A stretch of 64,000 bases of DNA from Cohnella phaseoli (GCF_003386235.1 NZ_QRDZ01000001.1:62001-126000), one strand, 5' to 3'. Counted from the first letter of the stretch, positions 16,793 to 26,300 are shown. Program-made: numbers and translations. Notes: generated from the letters alone by a model not told the origin.

Positions 16793-17674
16793 TCAATCGG
16801 AGAAGAAGGAGACGATTCGGTCCATGAACGCTTTGGCCGCCAGGCCGAGATAACGGTCGGAGCGGTACAGAATTTCCAGGCTTCGGTACGGCGTCTCCTC
16901 CACAATTGGAACGCAGATCAGCTGGGGATCGTTGATCTGCTGAATGAGCGGGTAAGGCTGGACGGTCGCTCCCGTATTCGCTTTAACCAGATTTAGCACC
17001 GAGGTGGCCGACGTCGTCTCCATCGTCGTATTCAGCGTAAAGCCGCGCTTTCGCGTGAAGCTCTCGACGATGTCCCGCCCGATGTAGCCTTCCGGGTACA
17101 TGATCATCGGAATCGTCCTCAGCTCGTCGAGACGGAGCGGCTCTTTCCTGCTCTGGAGCGGGTGGCCGCCGGACACGACGATCGCATATTCCTCTCGGCA
17201 TAGCGGAATTCTCACCAGCCGGTCGTCCGGCGGCCCTTCGAGACTGATGCCGATATCGACCTCGTTGTCCAGCACAAGCTGCAAAATGTCGACCGAGGCG
17301 AATACCTGCAGCTTGATTCCCGGAAATTGGCGGTGGAATTCCGTCAGCAGTCCGGTAATGCGGTAATCGAGATCCGACGGAAGCACGCCGATGCGCAGAG
17401 CGCCCCGCTGCGCTTTGCGCAGATCGGCAATCGCATCTTTGGCGTTCTGCAGATCGCGAGCGATCTGGGAGCTGTACTGAAGCAGCAGCGAACCCGCCTC
17501 GGTCAGCGCGATTTTTTTGCCCAGCCGATCGAACAGAGGCGTATTCAGCTCGTCCTCCAGCGCGCGAATCTGCTGGCTGAGCGTCGGCTGGGAAATTCCG
17601 ATCCTCTCCGCCGCCTTGGTAAAGTGCATTTCCTCGCACACGGCCATAAAATACTGAAGCTGCCGGATTTCCAA
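16793..17674 (-). CDS. LysR-family transcriptional regulator (CynR/AlsR-like)
   Basis: About 293 residues. The winged HTH occupies residues 1-60 (LEIRQLQYFMAVCEEMHFTKAAERIGISQPTLSQQIRALE) and is followed by a substrate-binding domain. I place the start at TTG 17674 because AAAGAGG lies eight bases upstream and LysR proteins usually begin directly at this EIRQLQYF stretch; an ATG at 17707 would add eleven unusual residues. It is divergent from a CynX-type MFS transporter, with two inverted repeats between them (17691-17711 and 17741-17756), so it probably regulates that transporter. The effector is unknown. Confidence 0.87.
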   Translation of the reverse strand: MEIRQLQYFMAVCEEMHFTKAAERIGISQPTLSQQIRALEDELNTPLFDRLGKKIALTEAGSLLLQYSSQIARDLQNAKDAIADLRKAQRGALRIGVLPSDLDYRITGLLTEFHRQFPGIKLQVFASVDILQLVLDNEVDIGISLEGPPDDRLVRIPLCREEYAIVVSGGHPLQSRKEPLRLDELRTIPMIMYPEGYIGRDIVESFTRKRGFTLNTTMETTSATSVLNLVKANTGATVQPYPLIQQINDPQLICVPIVEETPYRSLEILYRSDRYLGLAAKAFMDRIVSFFSD

Positions 17675-17690
17675 CAGGAATCGCCTCTTT

Positions 17691-17711
17691 ATCATTGGTT
17701 TTACCAATGAT
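17691..17711. promoter_or_regulatory. Inverted repeat, candidate LysR autoregulatory site
   Basis: ATCATTGG and CCAATGAT are perfect 8-bp arms around TTTTA. The repeat sits directly upstream of the preferred LysR start, in its likely 5' leader or promoter. Confidence 0.45.
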
Positions 17712-17740
17712 AATAATAGAAATAATAGTATTGATCAATC

Positions 17741-17756
17741 GTATACTCCGCTATAC
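17741..17756. promoter_or_regulatory. GTATA-N6-TATAC candidate operator
   Basis: A short inverted repeat in the divergent LysR/MFS interval, about 60 bases before the MFS start. The T-N11-A-like geometry fits LysR recognition; support is from pattern and position only. Confidence 0.4.
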
Positions 17757-17814
17757 ACTGTTAACACCAACCTTAAGGCATTTGGCAACAAGATCGGATG
17801 GAGATGAGTATACG

Positions 17815-19017
17815 ATGCGTTTCGTTTTTTTGCTTGCCGCCCTATTTCTTGCTTCTCTGAATTTGCGTCCCGCTATTTCCTCCGTATCCCCGCTGCTCGG
17901 AACGATCCGGGATTCGCTCGACATGAGCGGATCCGCAGCCAGTCTGCTTACTTCCCTTCCCGTGCTCTGCATGGGTTTATTTGCGCCTGCGGCCGTCAAG
18001 CTCAGCTCGCGCTGGGGCATCGAACGAACGGTCGCCTACAGTCTGCTGCTGATCGGCGCGGCGACGGCGGCGAGATACGCCGCTTCCACCGAATGGCTGC
18101 TGCTGGCGACCGCGCTCTTGGCCGGAGTCGGCATCGCCGTGACCGGGCCGCTGCTGTCCGGCTTCATCAAACGGCATTTCGCCAACCCGTCGGCGATCGT
18201 AGGCGTATATTCGATGTCGCTTGTCATCGGTGCCGCGCTTGGCGCATGGCTGGCCGTTCCGCTGCAGACGGCATTCGACTCCTGGCAGGCGTCGACCGCC
18301 TCTTGGGCGGTACTGGCATTCCTCGCTCTGTTCTTCTGGTGGAGGCCGGCAAAGTCGGCTCTGCCTGCGGGCGAAGCGGCCAACACCCGGAGCAAAGCCG
18401 GCGCCGGCAGCGACGCAAAGTCGCACGGACGGGCGTTGCTCCGCAGCAAACGGGCTTGGCTCCTGACCGCCTTCTTCGGCATCATGGCGATCATGTTCTA
18501 TTCGATGACGGCTTGGCTGGCTCCGATCGTAGAGGAGATGGGCTTCGACAGGCAGACGGCGGCATCGGTGCTGACCTTGTTCACCCTGATTCAGATTCCG
18601 GTAAGTCTGCTTATTCCGTTGCTGATCGGCCGTTACGGGAGGAAGGCGGTATGGCTGGTCGCTTGCTCCGCCTTGGAGCTGATTGGCTTGCTTCTATTGT
18701 TGGCCCATGCTTCTCCATGGCTAATCGCGATTCTGCTCGGCATCGGCGCGGGCGGTCTGTTTCCGATCGCGCTAATGCTGCCCATCGACGAATCGGGAAG
18801 CGCGGAGGAGGCGAGCGCTTTGTCCGCCATGACGCAATCCGGCGGCTACACGATCGCCTCGCTGGGACCTTTGTTCGTCGGCGTTGTCCATGACGTCGCG
18901 GACAGCTACGTTCCAGCCATTGCGGGCTTGGCGGCGCTCGTCGTCATGATGATCATTCAACTGAGCATCGGACGAAAGTCGGATGTCCGCCCCCTAACGG
19001 CGAAGAGAGCCATTTGA
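17815..19017 (+). CDS. MFS transporter, CynX/NimT family
   Basis: About 400 residues and 12 predicted membrane segments. The first helix carries the family signature LASLNLRPAISSVSPLLG (residues about 13-30), as in CynX, NimT (2-nitroimidazole) and YycB-like transporters. Central linker residues are charged and polar (about 185-210) before the second six-helix half. ATG 17815 follows GGATGGAGATGAG; an upstream GTG-initiated extension is rejected because it would add 40 residues before the signature. Regulation by the divergent LysR gene is likely. The transported compound cannot be predicted; relatives move cyanate, nitroimidazoles or amino-acid analogues. Confidence 0.85.
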   Translation: MRFVFLLAALFLASLNLRPAISSVSPLLGTIRDSLDMSGSAASLLTSLPVLCMGLFAPAAVKLSSRWGIERTVAYSLLLIGAATAARYAASTEWLLLATALLAGVGIAVTGPLLSGFIKRHFANPSAIVGVYSMSLVIGAALGAWLAVPLQTAFDSWQASTASWAVLAFLALFFWWRPAKSALPAGEAANTRSKAGAGSDAKSHGRALLRSKRAWLLTAFFGIMAIMFYSMTAWLAPIVEEMGFDRQTAASVLTLFTLIQIPVSLLIPLLIGRYGRKAVWLVACSALELIGLLLLLAHASPWLIAILLGIGAGGLFPIALMLPIDESGSAEEASALSAMTQSGGYTIASLGPLFVGVVHDVADSYVPAIAGLAALVVMMIIQLSIGRKSDVRPLTAKRAI

Positions 19018-19090
19018 GCGAACAAGCCGCGTCATAAGGAAGTCTGAGCGACATTGTAAATGCTCCCCATACGGTGAACAAGCGAAATCA

Positions 19091-19106
19091 GAAAACCCGT
19101 TCGGGC
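19091..19106 (-). terminator. Short minus-strand terminator-like hairpin
   Basis: Read on the minus strand, CCCG-AA-CGGG is followed by TTTTC. It lies 13 bases beyond the stop of the oxidoreductase at 19119. The stem is short, so the call is tentative. Confidence 0.3.
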
Positions 19107-19118
19107 GAAGGGGGGAGA

Positions 19119-20114
19119 TTAGCCGCGAATTTTCACAGGCTGTCCGGTCTTGACGGATTCGTATCCCGCAAGCGCCACTTCAGCGGACCGCATGCCGTCA
19201 ACGCCGGAGATCGGAGCGGGACGGCATGCGATGAGCGCGTCGACAAAAGCTTGTATCATATAGAAATCCATCGAATCTCCCCAAGACAAATACAGGCCTT
19301 TGCCCGACTGCTCGCTGTAAAAGTCGTTCTTCGAATTGAAGCTGTCGACGGATATGGAGCCTTTAGTGCCTATGATTTCCAGCGTTACGTCGCCCCATGC
19401 CGGGAATGCTTTCGGCCGCGACCAGCTCGTATCGATGACTCCAAATACCCCGTTATCGAATTTGACGTGGATCATCCCGGTATCGTCAACTTCTAAATCC
19501 TCATGGAAAAGCGTCGCCGCATAGGCGTATACTTCATTGACCTGTGCTCCCGTGAACCAGTTCATAAGATCCATGACATGGACCGTATGGTCGAGCAGCG
19601 CTCCGCCGCCGGACAGCTCCGGCTTAACGAACCAACCTCCCGGCATAGAACCGCGGTTCGTTCCTTTGATGGACAGGATCTCGCCGATATCGCCGCGATC
19701 GATGGCCGCCTTTGCATCGATCACCGGAGCGATATAACGGCAAGGGAACGCGGTAAACAACGTCACATTGTTATCGTTACAGACGGAGATCATCCGCTCC
19801 ATCTCGTCAATGGAGATACCCAGCGGTTTTTCGCAGATCACATGTTTGCCCGCTTGAGCGGCGTCGATTGTAAGCTTGGCGTGATGGATATTTTCCGAGC
19901 AGATAATAACTGCATCCATCTCACCGTCGGCAAGCAAATCTTTGTAATCCTCGTAATAGCGTAATCCGTTTGCTGTCGCGACTTCATCAACACGGCTCTT
20001 GATTTCATCGGCAATTCCGACCACCTCGACCTGCGGCAGCTTAAGCAGGACGTCTAGATAGGAGAAGGCGTGGCCGTGGGCGAAGCTGATCATTCCGACC
20101 TTTAGTTTATTCAT
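19119..20114 (-). CDS. Gfo/Idh/MocA-family oxidoreductase (second gene of pair)
   Basis: A 331-residue NAD(P)-dependent sugar or inositol dehydrogenase-like protein. The N-terminal Rossmann half starts with LKVGMISFAHGHAFSYLDVL and carries the family EKPLGIS motif near residue 95. The C-terminal alpha/beta domain includes GGGALLDHTVHVMDLMNWF with the conserved histidines near residue 175. RBS GGGAGGG. Its start overlaps the upstream oxidoreductase stop by four bases (ATGA), so they are co-translated. The substrate is unknown; paired Gfo/Idh enzymes often act in successive oxidation, isomerisation or reduction of a sugar. Confidence 0.87.
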   Translation of the reverse strand: MNKLKVGMISFAHGHAFSYLDVLLKLPQVEVVGIADEIKSRVDEVATANGLRYYEDYKDLLADGEMDAVIICSENIHHAKLTIDAAQAGKHVICEKPLGISIDEMERMISVCNDNNVTLFTAFPCRYIAPVIDAKAAIDRGDIGEILSIKGTNRGSMPGGWFVKPELSGGGALLDHTVHVMDLMNWFTGAQVNEVYAYAATLFHEDLEVDDTGMIHVKFDNGVFGVIDTSWSRPKAFPAWGDVTLEIIGTKGSISVDSFNSKNDFYSEQSGKGLYLSWGDSMDFYMIQAFVDALIACRPAPISGVDGMRSAEVALAGYESVKTGQPVKIRG

Positions 20115-21115
20115 TTCGAACCCTCCCGAACACCGTGATTCAATAAAATGGCTTGCCCGCTTTGCGAGGATTCCATGACGGCAAGGCCGATTTCCATCGC
20201 TTTATAGGCGTCGTGCGCCGTAACGACGGGCTTGCTGTTATTTTGAATGCAATCGAGGAAATGGCGGATTTCCAGCTCATACGGACTGTTAAACACCGGG
20301 CTATTAGGAACTTCAACGAACGGACCTGTGGAACCGGGGGAAGCGGCTTTGCGAATATGGAGCGAGACGGATTTGGAGCTGTCGCTGCGAATGACGCCGC
20401 CGCTGCCGGCAATATCCGCCGCTGTCGTGAACGGGCCGGGGTAGCCCCAATACGCCTCAACATTGGCAACCGCACCGCTTTCAAAAATAAGGGTTGCCAG
20501 CGCATGATCTACGTCTTCCTTGCGTTTGCGTACGCCATATACCGAGCGGACTTCGCCCAAGGACCAGCGCAGGAAGTCAAGGTCATGGACCATTAAATCC
20601 AGTACAACGCCGCCGCTCAAGCTGTCGTACGTATACCAGCTGCGAGCGTGGCCGGGATGACCGCCGATCCGTTTCAGGTGGGCGACGCCGATTCGGCCTA
20701 GAGCCTGACTCGCCACCTGCTCCTTCATTTGTACATACTCCGGGAAAAAGCGAACGACATGGCCGATGTATAAATGTACGCTATTTTGTTCACATACTCG
20801 CAGCATCTCCGCCGCATCCTCCAGATTTAAGGCCATCGGCTTTTCGCAGATGACATGCTTCCCCGCCTGTGCGGCTTTGCAGGTCATCTCTTTGTGCAGG
20901 TAGCTGGGCACGGTCACGCTAACCGCCTCGCAGCCGGATTGTTCCAGCATCTCTTCATAAGATGAATACGGCTTCGCACCGATTCGTTCGGCCATCTGCA
21001 GCATATTTGCCGTCTCGGTGTCGTAGACGCCGACAACAGTTACGCCCGCTATTTTCGCATAGGCGCTTGCATGAACGTTGCCGAGTCCTCCGCAGCCTAC
21101 AATCGCGACTTTCAT
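20111..21115 (-). CDS. Gfo/Idh/MocA-family oxidoreductase (first gene of pair)
   Basis: A 334-residue dehydrogenase with a clear glycine-rich NAD-binding start (VAIVGCGGLGNVHASAYAKI), the conserved EKPMALNLEDAAEM catalytic-lysine motif around residues 92-105, and GGVVLDLMVHDLDFLRW near residue 175. RBS AAAGAGGGA. It is the promoter-proximal gene of a two-gene operon divergent from an AraC regulator (21267), which probably controls it. The pair differs enough in sequence to suggest different substrates or successive steps rather than a recent duplication. Confidence 0.87.
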   Translation of the reverse strand: MKVAIVGCGGLGNVHASAYAKIAGVTVVGVYDTETANMLQMAERIGAKPYSSYEEMLEQSGCEAVSVTVPSYLHKEMTCKAAQAGKHVICEKPMALNLEDAAEMLRVCEQNSVHLYIGHVVRFFPEYVQMKEQVASQALGRIGVAHLKRIGGHPGHARSWYTYDSLSGGVVLDLMVHDLDFLRWSLGEVRSVYGVRKRKEDVDHALATLIFESGAVANVEAYWGYPGPFTTAADIAGSGGVIRSDSSKSVSLHIRKAASPGSTGPFVEVPNSPVFNSPYELEIRHFLDCIQNNSKPVVTAHDAYKAMEIGLAVMESSQSGQAILLNHGVREGSK

Positions 21116-21266
21116 GGCAATCCCTCTTTTCGTAATCGTTATGAGATAGATATAATGAAAACGTGTTACCGTTACGATACAATTATTAAGATGGCAGGTA
21201 TACGTCGGGTTTTGTCCGATTTATATCCAATTTCGCCATGCCGGTTAACGGAGGATGCTTTCGCCG

Positions 21267-22166
21267 ATGGAAATCTTCAAAGAACCGATTCACTACCAGG
21301 ATCCCGTATTGTGCCTCAAAGTATGGCAATTCGAGGAAAGGGATGGAACGGCTCGGCAGGAGGAGTCGATGCTGCCGGCTACCTGGCATTATCATAAAGA
21401 GGTTGAATTCCTCTTGGTAAAGCAAGGCGCCCACAACATGTTTACGCCAAACCGTTCCTATACGCTGAATGAAGGGGACGTGATGGTCATCGGCTCGTCC
21501 CAGCTTCACAGAGGACGGCCGATAAGTAAGGAACTCGTGTATATCGTACTTCACTTCGATTTGGAAACGTATTTCGATCCCTCTATGATGCGCTACTACC
21601 GTCATTTCTCGGAGGTTTCCTGCCCGCTGGAAGAACTGAACTACATCTTTCGGGAAAATGCCGCCTTGCGCGCCGAGGCAGGATCTATCATCGAACGCAT
21701 TCATTCGGAAATCATGGAGAAACCGGTAGGTTACGAGATTGTGGCCAGTATGCAAATCAAGCATTTGCTGCTCACTTTGCTGAGAGGGGATTCACGCGGA
21801 CTGCTTCAAGCCCAAGGCGGCTCGAATTCCGACGCCATGAAGCCGGTATTGGAATACATTGAGCAGAATTTCTCAGACAGGATCGAGCTGGAGGAAGTCA
21901 GCAGGCTTGCGGGAATGAGCTACTCGTATTTCTCGAAGGCGTTTAAGAAAACGATGGGATTGTCCTTCACCAGCTTCGTCAACCGCAAGAAAATCGCCAA
22001 AGCGGAGCGTTTGCTCGCTACCAGCGGCCGAAATATCGACGATATCGCCAGAAGCGTCGGCTTTGAGAACATGGCGCACTTTTTCAAGCTGTTCAAGCGA
22101 TTTAACGGATGCACCCCGAAGGAATTTAAACAAAAGATCAATGCCATTGTGCCTGTCAGGGAATAG
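21267..22166 (+). CDS. AraC-family regulator
   Basis: About 299 residues. The N-terminal cupin sensor includes WHYHKEVEFLLVKQGAHNMFTPNRSYTLNEGDVMVIGSSQLHRG split across residues 30-80. The C-terminal AraC HTH reads IELEEVSRLAGMSYSYFSKAFKKTMGLSF and IDDIARSVGFENMAHFFKLFKRFNGCTPKEF. ATG 21267 is preferred because AACGGAGG lies about ten bases upstream; ATG 21255 directly abuts that site. It is divergent from the Gfo/Idh pair and is its likely regulator. A terminator follows at 22203. Confidence 0.87.
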   Translation: MEIFKEPIHYQDPVLCLKVWQFEERDGTARQEESMLPATWHYHKEVEFLLVKQGAHNMFTPNRSYTLNEGDVMVIGSSQLHRGRPISKELVYIVLHFDLETYFDPSMMRYYRHFSEVSCPLEELNYIFRENAALRAEAGSIIERIHSEIMEKPVGYEIVASMQIKHLLLTLLRGDSRGLLQAQGGSNSDAMKPVLEYIEQNFSDRIELEEVSRLAGMSYSYFSKAFKKTMGLSFTSFVNRKKIAKAERLLATSGRNIDDIARSVGFENMAHFFKLFKRFNGCTPKEFKQKINAIVPVRE

Positions 22167-22202
22167 CGAATGAGATCATAAGCTTCATCCCCTAGCAACA
22201 AG

Positions 22203-22245
22203 ATGCGGCGCCTTATCCGAGATTCGGAGCAGGTGCCGCATTTTT
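22203..22245 (+). terminator. Rho-independent terminator after the AraC gene
   Basis: ATGCGGCGCC (22203-22212) pairs with GGTGCCGCAT (22232-22241) with one G-T pair, followed by TTTTT. Confidence 0.8.
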
Positions 22246-22291
22246 CATACGAGTGAGCCTCTTTCATTTGCCAACAAGAAAAGAGAGTGCC

Positions 22292-22311
22292 AAGTAGAAA
22301 CTTTAGAGTCG
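22292..22311 (+). promoter_or_regulatory. 20-bp candidate activator site, copy 1
   Basis: AAGTAGAAACTTTAGAGTCG recurs with one change at 29827-29846 before the binding-protein gene. Here it is followed, 20 bases later, by TACGAT (22332-22337), a plausible -10. The position, overlapping the -35 region, suits an AraC-type activator such as the YesN-like protein encoded at 28133. Confidence 0.65.
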
Positions 22312-22397
22312 ATTTTCCGGTTCGTTCATTTTACGATTTGGACAGGCGCAATGTCTGATAGAGTCGCCTTAAACAAATCAATCAAGGAGGAGTAATC

Positions 22398-25300
22398 GTG
22401 ACAAGGTTGAAGTTGTCGTTTGTGCTCGGACTTATTGTCGCATTAACGCTGGGGGGTCTCCCTTATTATGAAAGCGCAAACAAAGTTTATGCCAGCTCGA
22501 CGGTCGACATTGAACTAAGGAACAATAGCCCGGCCTACGGCGGTACGACGCTCGGAATGGGCGGGACGATCATGCCTTTCGGCTATCATGCTTCTTGGCA
22601 GGTGAAGGATTTTAACGACGACGATCTGGCGGCGATCATGACGCAGTTTAAGAAGACGGGCACGACGGTCGCTCGCCTATGGCTTGACGGTTCATGGTGG
22701 GAGCCCGCGAACGACAACAACGATCCGGACGTGATGCTGGATTCCGGCTTTACGTGGGACAGCATCGAGATGCGTTCCCTGTACAAATATCTGGAGGCCT
22801 TCAAGGCTATGGGCGTCGACGTATTCGTCGATGTTATGGTGGACGACCCGAGAGTCATGTATCCGTGGCTGATCGCCGAAAATAAAGTCAATACCGGCCC
22901 TAACGTCGGTCGGATTCCCGAATATGCCGAACACATTGCGGCCATGGTGAAGCACTTGGTCGTGACGAAGGGGTTCACGAACGTAAAATACGTATCATTC
23001 TCCGGGGAGCCGAACAACTTCTTCCTTGCTCCTCCCGGCGTGAGCAAGCTGGACAATTACAAGGCTTCCATGACGGCGGTCCATGACCGGCTGCAGCTTG
23101 AAGGCATGTTGGCTTACGTCAAGCTGATCGGTCCGGAAATCGGCTACAGCGATCACGATACCGCCGCCTGGCTGGACGACTTGTCGCTGAATATTCCTTC
23201 CAGCCTCGACGCCTACACGATTCACTCCGGACAGACGAAAGCCGAAGCGACGGACGGCTCGTATGTCGCTCTGCTCCAAAGCTTTATCGATATCGTCAAG
23301 AGCAACGATCCGGACGGCGCCGACAAGCCGATCATGATTACGGATTATACGCCTACCGGCACGATTCGCAGGCCGGAGGACGGCCTGAATGCGGTGGCGC
23401 TAATCGCCAACGGCTTAAGGACCGGGGTGAGCGAGTTCGGCAGATGGTCGTTCGCGGACGATATTTGGACGTGGCCCCCCGGCTCCAACCAAACCTCGAC
23501 CAGCTTCGGCGATTATGGATTCGGCATGATCGGCAGCAAACAGGAGAACTTCACGCCAAGGCCGAATTACAAGGCGACGGCGCTCGCCTACAAGTTTGTA
23601 CCCAGAAGTTCGACGACGTATGAGGCCGTCACGAGCGACGAAGCAGTCATCCCCGCCATGATCCGTACGGCGGAAGGCAAGCATACGATTATCGCGGTGA
23701 ACTGGTCGGACAACGATGCGAACGTCAGCTTCGCGCTGGACAGCGCATTGAATACAACCTTCAAGAAGTATCGTTTTTCTTCCGCCTCGCTGGACCTGGT
23801 GGACAAATTCGGCGAAATTCCGTCCAGCTTCGGGACGAAGACCGTTAACGGCGTTTCGTTCACCGATACGGTACCGGCCAATACGATTTATTTTTATACG
23901 GATATTCCCGACGATTCGGCTCCCGGACAAGTGACCGGACTCAGCGCCGCCTCCGCAGATTTCAAGAAGGCGACGCTGTCGTGGACGGCGGGAACCGAAG
24001 CGGATCTGTCCTACTACAGAATCTATCGGGGCAATACGAGCGGCTTCGCCCCGTCGAGGGACAACAAGGTCGGGGAGATCTGGATTCCGGCCGGAGACGC
24101 GCCTGCCTTCAACGATCGTAACGTCGAGCAAGGGCAGACGTATTATTACAAGGTTTCCGCCGTGGATACTTCGGAGAACGAGGGGGGCTATTCGTCGGAA
24201 GCTTCCGTAACGATTGGCTCTGAAACATACTCTAATACTTTGTCTATGACCGATTCGACGGACTACGATTATTACGAGATCGACTCCGATTACGAGAACG
24301 GATACAAAGTCAGAGTGTACAAGAATGCGGGAGTTATCGGTTATGTACAAGACAAGCTCGGTTACAATAGGCAAAACCTAGGCCTGGATATTTTCAGTGC
24401 TCCGATGGTTTTCAAATACGACGCCAACGCGTACTCCGATAAAATCGTGAACGGGGGTGCGGAGAACGGCACGACAGCTCCAAGCGATTGGCATTCATGG
24501 AACAATGCGAACGGCACGTTTACGTGGGACTCCTCCGTGAAACACAGCGGCAGCCGATCGCTTAAAATTCACAATTCGGCGCAGACAGCCAACTCTACTT
24601 GGTACCAGCAGACGACGAATTTCGTTCCGGGCAAGCACTATGAGGCTTCTTATTGGATCAAGACGGACAATCTTATCGGACCCAACAGCGCCGGACGAGG
24701 CGCCTATCTGAACATTCAATTTTTGGATTCCTCCGGCAACACGATCAGAGCGACTGGCGGCGCAGACGCTTATTCCAACGTGGGAACTCAAGATTGGACG
24801 TATTTCACCTCGGACGTGACCGTGCCGCTCGGTACGGCGACGATCCAAATCGGGGCGAACCTGTACGAGAACAGCGGCACGGTCTGGTTTGACGATATCC
24901 GGTTCGAGGAACAGCCGGAGGTGGCTCTGGCCGGCCAGCATGGCGGTTATTATGCCGCGGATTCGGTGACCGCCCAATCGATATCCGCAACGCATAAGCA
25001 AATCGTAACGGTAGCGGGCGACGAGACGATGGTCTACGATTTTTACCCGGATCGGATCGAGATGAAGGTCCAAGGTCCCAATCCGGGCGGTTATTTCGTC
25101 GAGGACGGGGGCATCGTGCCGCGGAATGTTACGACTGCTTACTGGTCGGACGGCAGCGCGAATACGTTGAGCGATACTTATGCCGGGACGTTAATCGAGA
25201 AAACGACGACAAGCCTTGCTTTCTATCAGCCGCCTTCGCCTCAGACGATTCGCTACGAATTTGGCTCGCCCAAGCCGTTAACTGTCAAGAACGGCGCTCG

Positions 25301-26300
25301 ATTCAGAGGCTATTACCCGAGATTTCAGATCGACAGCAACGAAGCTTTTACATTGAAGTTTCCCAAGAAGATAGACAATCCGAACGGAGGCGCCGAGAAC
25401 GGCTCTGGAGCTCCGGCGGATTGGACCATGTGGAACCAGTCGGGGCACGGCGCGTTGACATGGGATGCAGGTACCTTCCATTGGGGCGGCAAATCGCTGA
25501 AAATCAGTCATGCGGCAACCGATAATTCCGCTTGGTACGCACAAGTGGAGGTGTCTGCCCCGACGCCGTCGATTCAACTGTCGGCATGGATCAAAACGTC
25601 GGCGATCTCGGGCAGCCAAGGCGCTTTCATCTCGGTGGAAGCCAAAGATGCGGCGATGAACGTGCTCGCTACCTATCGGACGCCGTTCGTGACGGGAACG
25701 ACCGATTGGAAGAGATATGCATTAAGCTTAAACCCGCCGGCCGGCACGGCATATCTGTTCGTGGAAGGCAACTTGTTCGCCGCGACGGGTACGGCCTGGT
25801 TTGATGATTTCGAGCTGAATTCGGCCGATACCGGCATCGCCAACCCGGGCACGGAGGTCGGTTCGGGAAGTCCTGCGGATTGGTGGAGCTGGACGTCCTC
25901 CGGCACGCCTTTCGAATGGGACGGTACAACTTATTATAGCGGGAAGAAGTCGCTTAAGATTACGAATACGGCAAACCAGACTTCGACCTGGTATACGAAA
26001 AGAAGCAATCTGCAAATGAGCAAGGAATACGAATTCGGAGGCTGGGTGAAGACGTCGGGCGTAAGTCCGGGCAGCATGGGGGCCCAGTTCCAGGCCATCG
26101 CGCTCGATTCGAACGGAAAGTGGCTGCAGGCGAACATTGCTCCGAACGTGCTGCACGGAACGAACGACTGGACGTACGTCAGCGGTAAGATCACGCTTCC
26201 TCCGATGGCAAGCTCCTTGCAACTTGAGGCGCAGCTATGGGGGGTCAACGGGACGGCCTGGTTCGACGATCTGTTCATCAGACTAGTTGACAAATCCTGA
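22398..26300 (+). CDS. Secreted modular glycoside hydrolase with Fn3 and three CBM repeats
   Basis: A 1300-residue secreted enzyme with an N-terminal signal peptide (residues 1-32, ending VYAS). The catalytic (beta/alpha)8 region (about 40-420) has a GH-A-like acid/base motif SGEPNNF (E about 204); at the nucleophile strand it reads IMITDYTPTG, with Asp where Glu is usual. An Fn3 domain is at about 513-608 (APGQVTGLSAASADFKKATLSW). Then come three similar carbohydrate-binding modules: about 683-838, 992-1141 and 1143-1298, each starting N-GGAENG/NPGTEVGS and ending TxWFDD. An unassigned beta-rich segment (840-990) lies between the first two. GTG start, RBS AAGGAGGAG. It is the probable polymer-attacking enzyme of the YesMN regulon. 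The exact GH family is unknown. Confidence 0.78.
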   Translation: MTRLKLSFVLGLIVALTLGGLPYYESANKVYASSTVDIELRNNSPAYGGTTLGMGGTIMPFGYHASWQVKDFNDDDLAAIMTQFKKTGTTVARLWLDGSWWEPANDNNDPDVMLDSGFTWDSIEMRSLYKYLEAFKAMGVDVFVDVMVDDPRVMYPWLIAENKVNTGPNVGRIPEYAEHIAAMVKHLVVTKGFTNVKYVSFSGEPNNFFLAPPGVSKLDNYKASMTAVHDRLQLEGMLAYVKLIGPEIGYSDHDTAAWLDDLSLNIPSSLDAYTIHSGQTKAEATDGSYVALLQSFIDIVKSNDPDGADKPIMITDYTPTGTIRRPEDGLNAVALIANGLRTGVSEFGRWSFADDIWTWPPGSNQTSTSFGDYGFGMIGSKQENFTPRPNYKATALAYKFVPRSSTTYEAVTSDEAVIPAMIRTAEGKHTIIAVNWSDNDANVSFALDSALNTTFKKYRFSSASLDLVDKFGEIPSSFGTKTVNGVSFTDTVPANTIYFYTDIPDDSAPGQVTGLSAASADFKKATLSWTAGTEADLSYYRIYRGNTSGFAPSRDNKVGEIWIPAGDAPAFNDRNVEQGQTYYYKVSAVDTSENEGGYSSEASVTIGSETYSNTLSMTDSTDYDYYEIDSDYENGYKVRVYKNAGVIGYVQDKLGYNRQNLGLDIFSAPMVFKYDANAYSDKIVNGGAENGTTAPSDWHSWNNANGTFTWDSSVKHSGSRSLKIHNSAQTANSTWYQQTTNFVPGKHYEASYWIKTDNLIGPNSAGRGAYLNIQFLDSSGNTIRATGGADAYSNVGTQDWTYFTSDVTVPLGTATIQIGANLYENSGTVWFDDIRFEEQPEVALAGQHGGYYAADSVTAQSISATHKQIVTVAGDETMVYDFYPDRIEMKVQGPNPGGYFVEDGGIVPRNVTTAYWSDGSANTLSDTYAGTLIEKTTTSLAFYQPPSPQTIRYEFGSPKPLTVKNGARFRGYYPRFQIDSNEAFTLKFPKKIDNPNGGAENGSGAPADWTMWNQSGHGALTWDAGTFHWGGKSLKISHAATDNSAWYAQVEVSAPTPSIQLSAWIKTSAISGSQGAFISVEAKDAAMNVLATYRTPFVTGTTDWKRYALSLNPPAGTAYLFVEGNLFAATGTAWFDDFELNSADTGIANPGTEVGSGSPADWWSWTSSGTPFEWDGTTYYSGKKSLKITNTANQTSTWYTKRSNLQMSKEYEFGGWVKTSGVSPGSMGAQFQAIALDSNGKWLQANIAPNVLHGTNDWTYVSGKITLPPMASSLQLEAQLWGVNGTAWFDDLFIRLVDKS

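Noticed and set aside
21255..21266. ATG 21255 as start of the AraC regulator
   Set aside because: It directly follows GGAGG with no spacing; ATG 21267 is about ten bases downstream of the same site and fits better.
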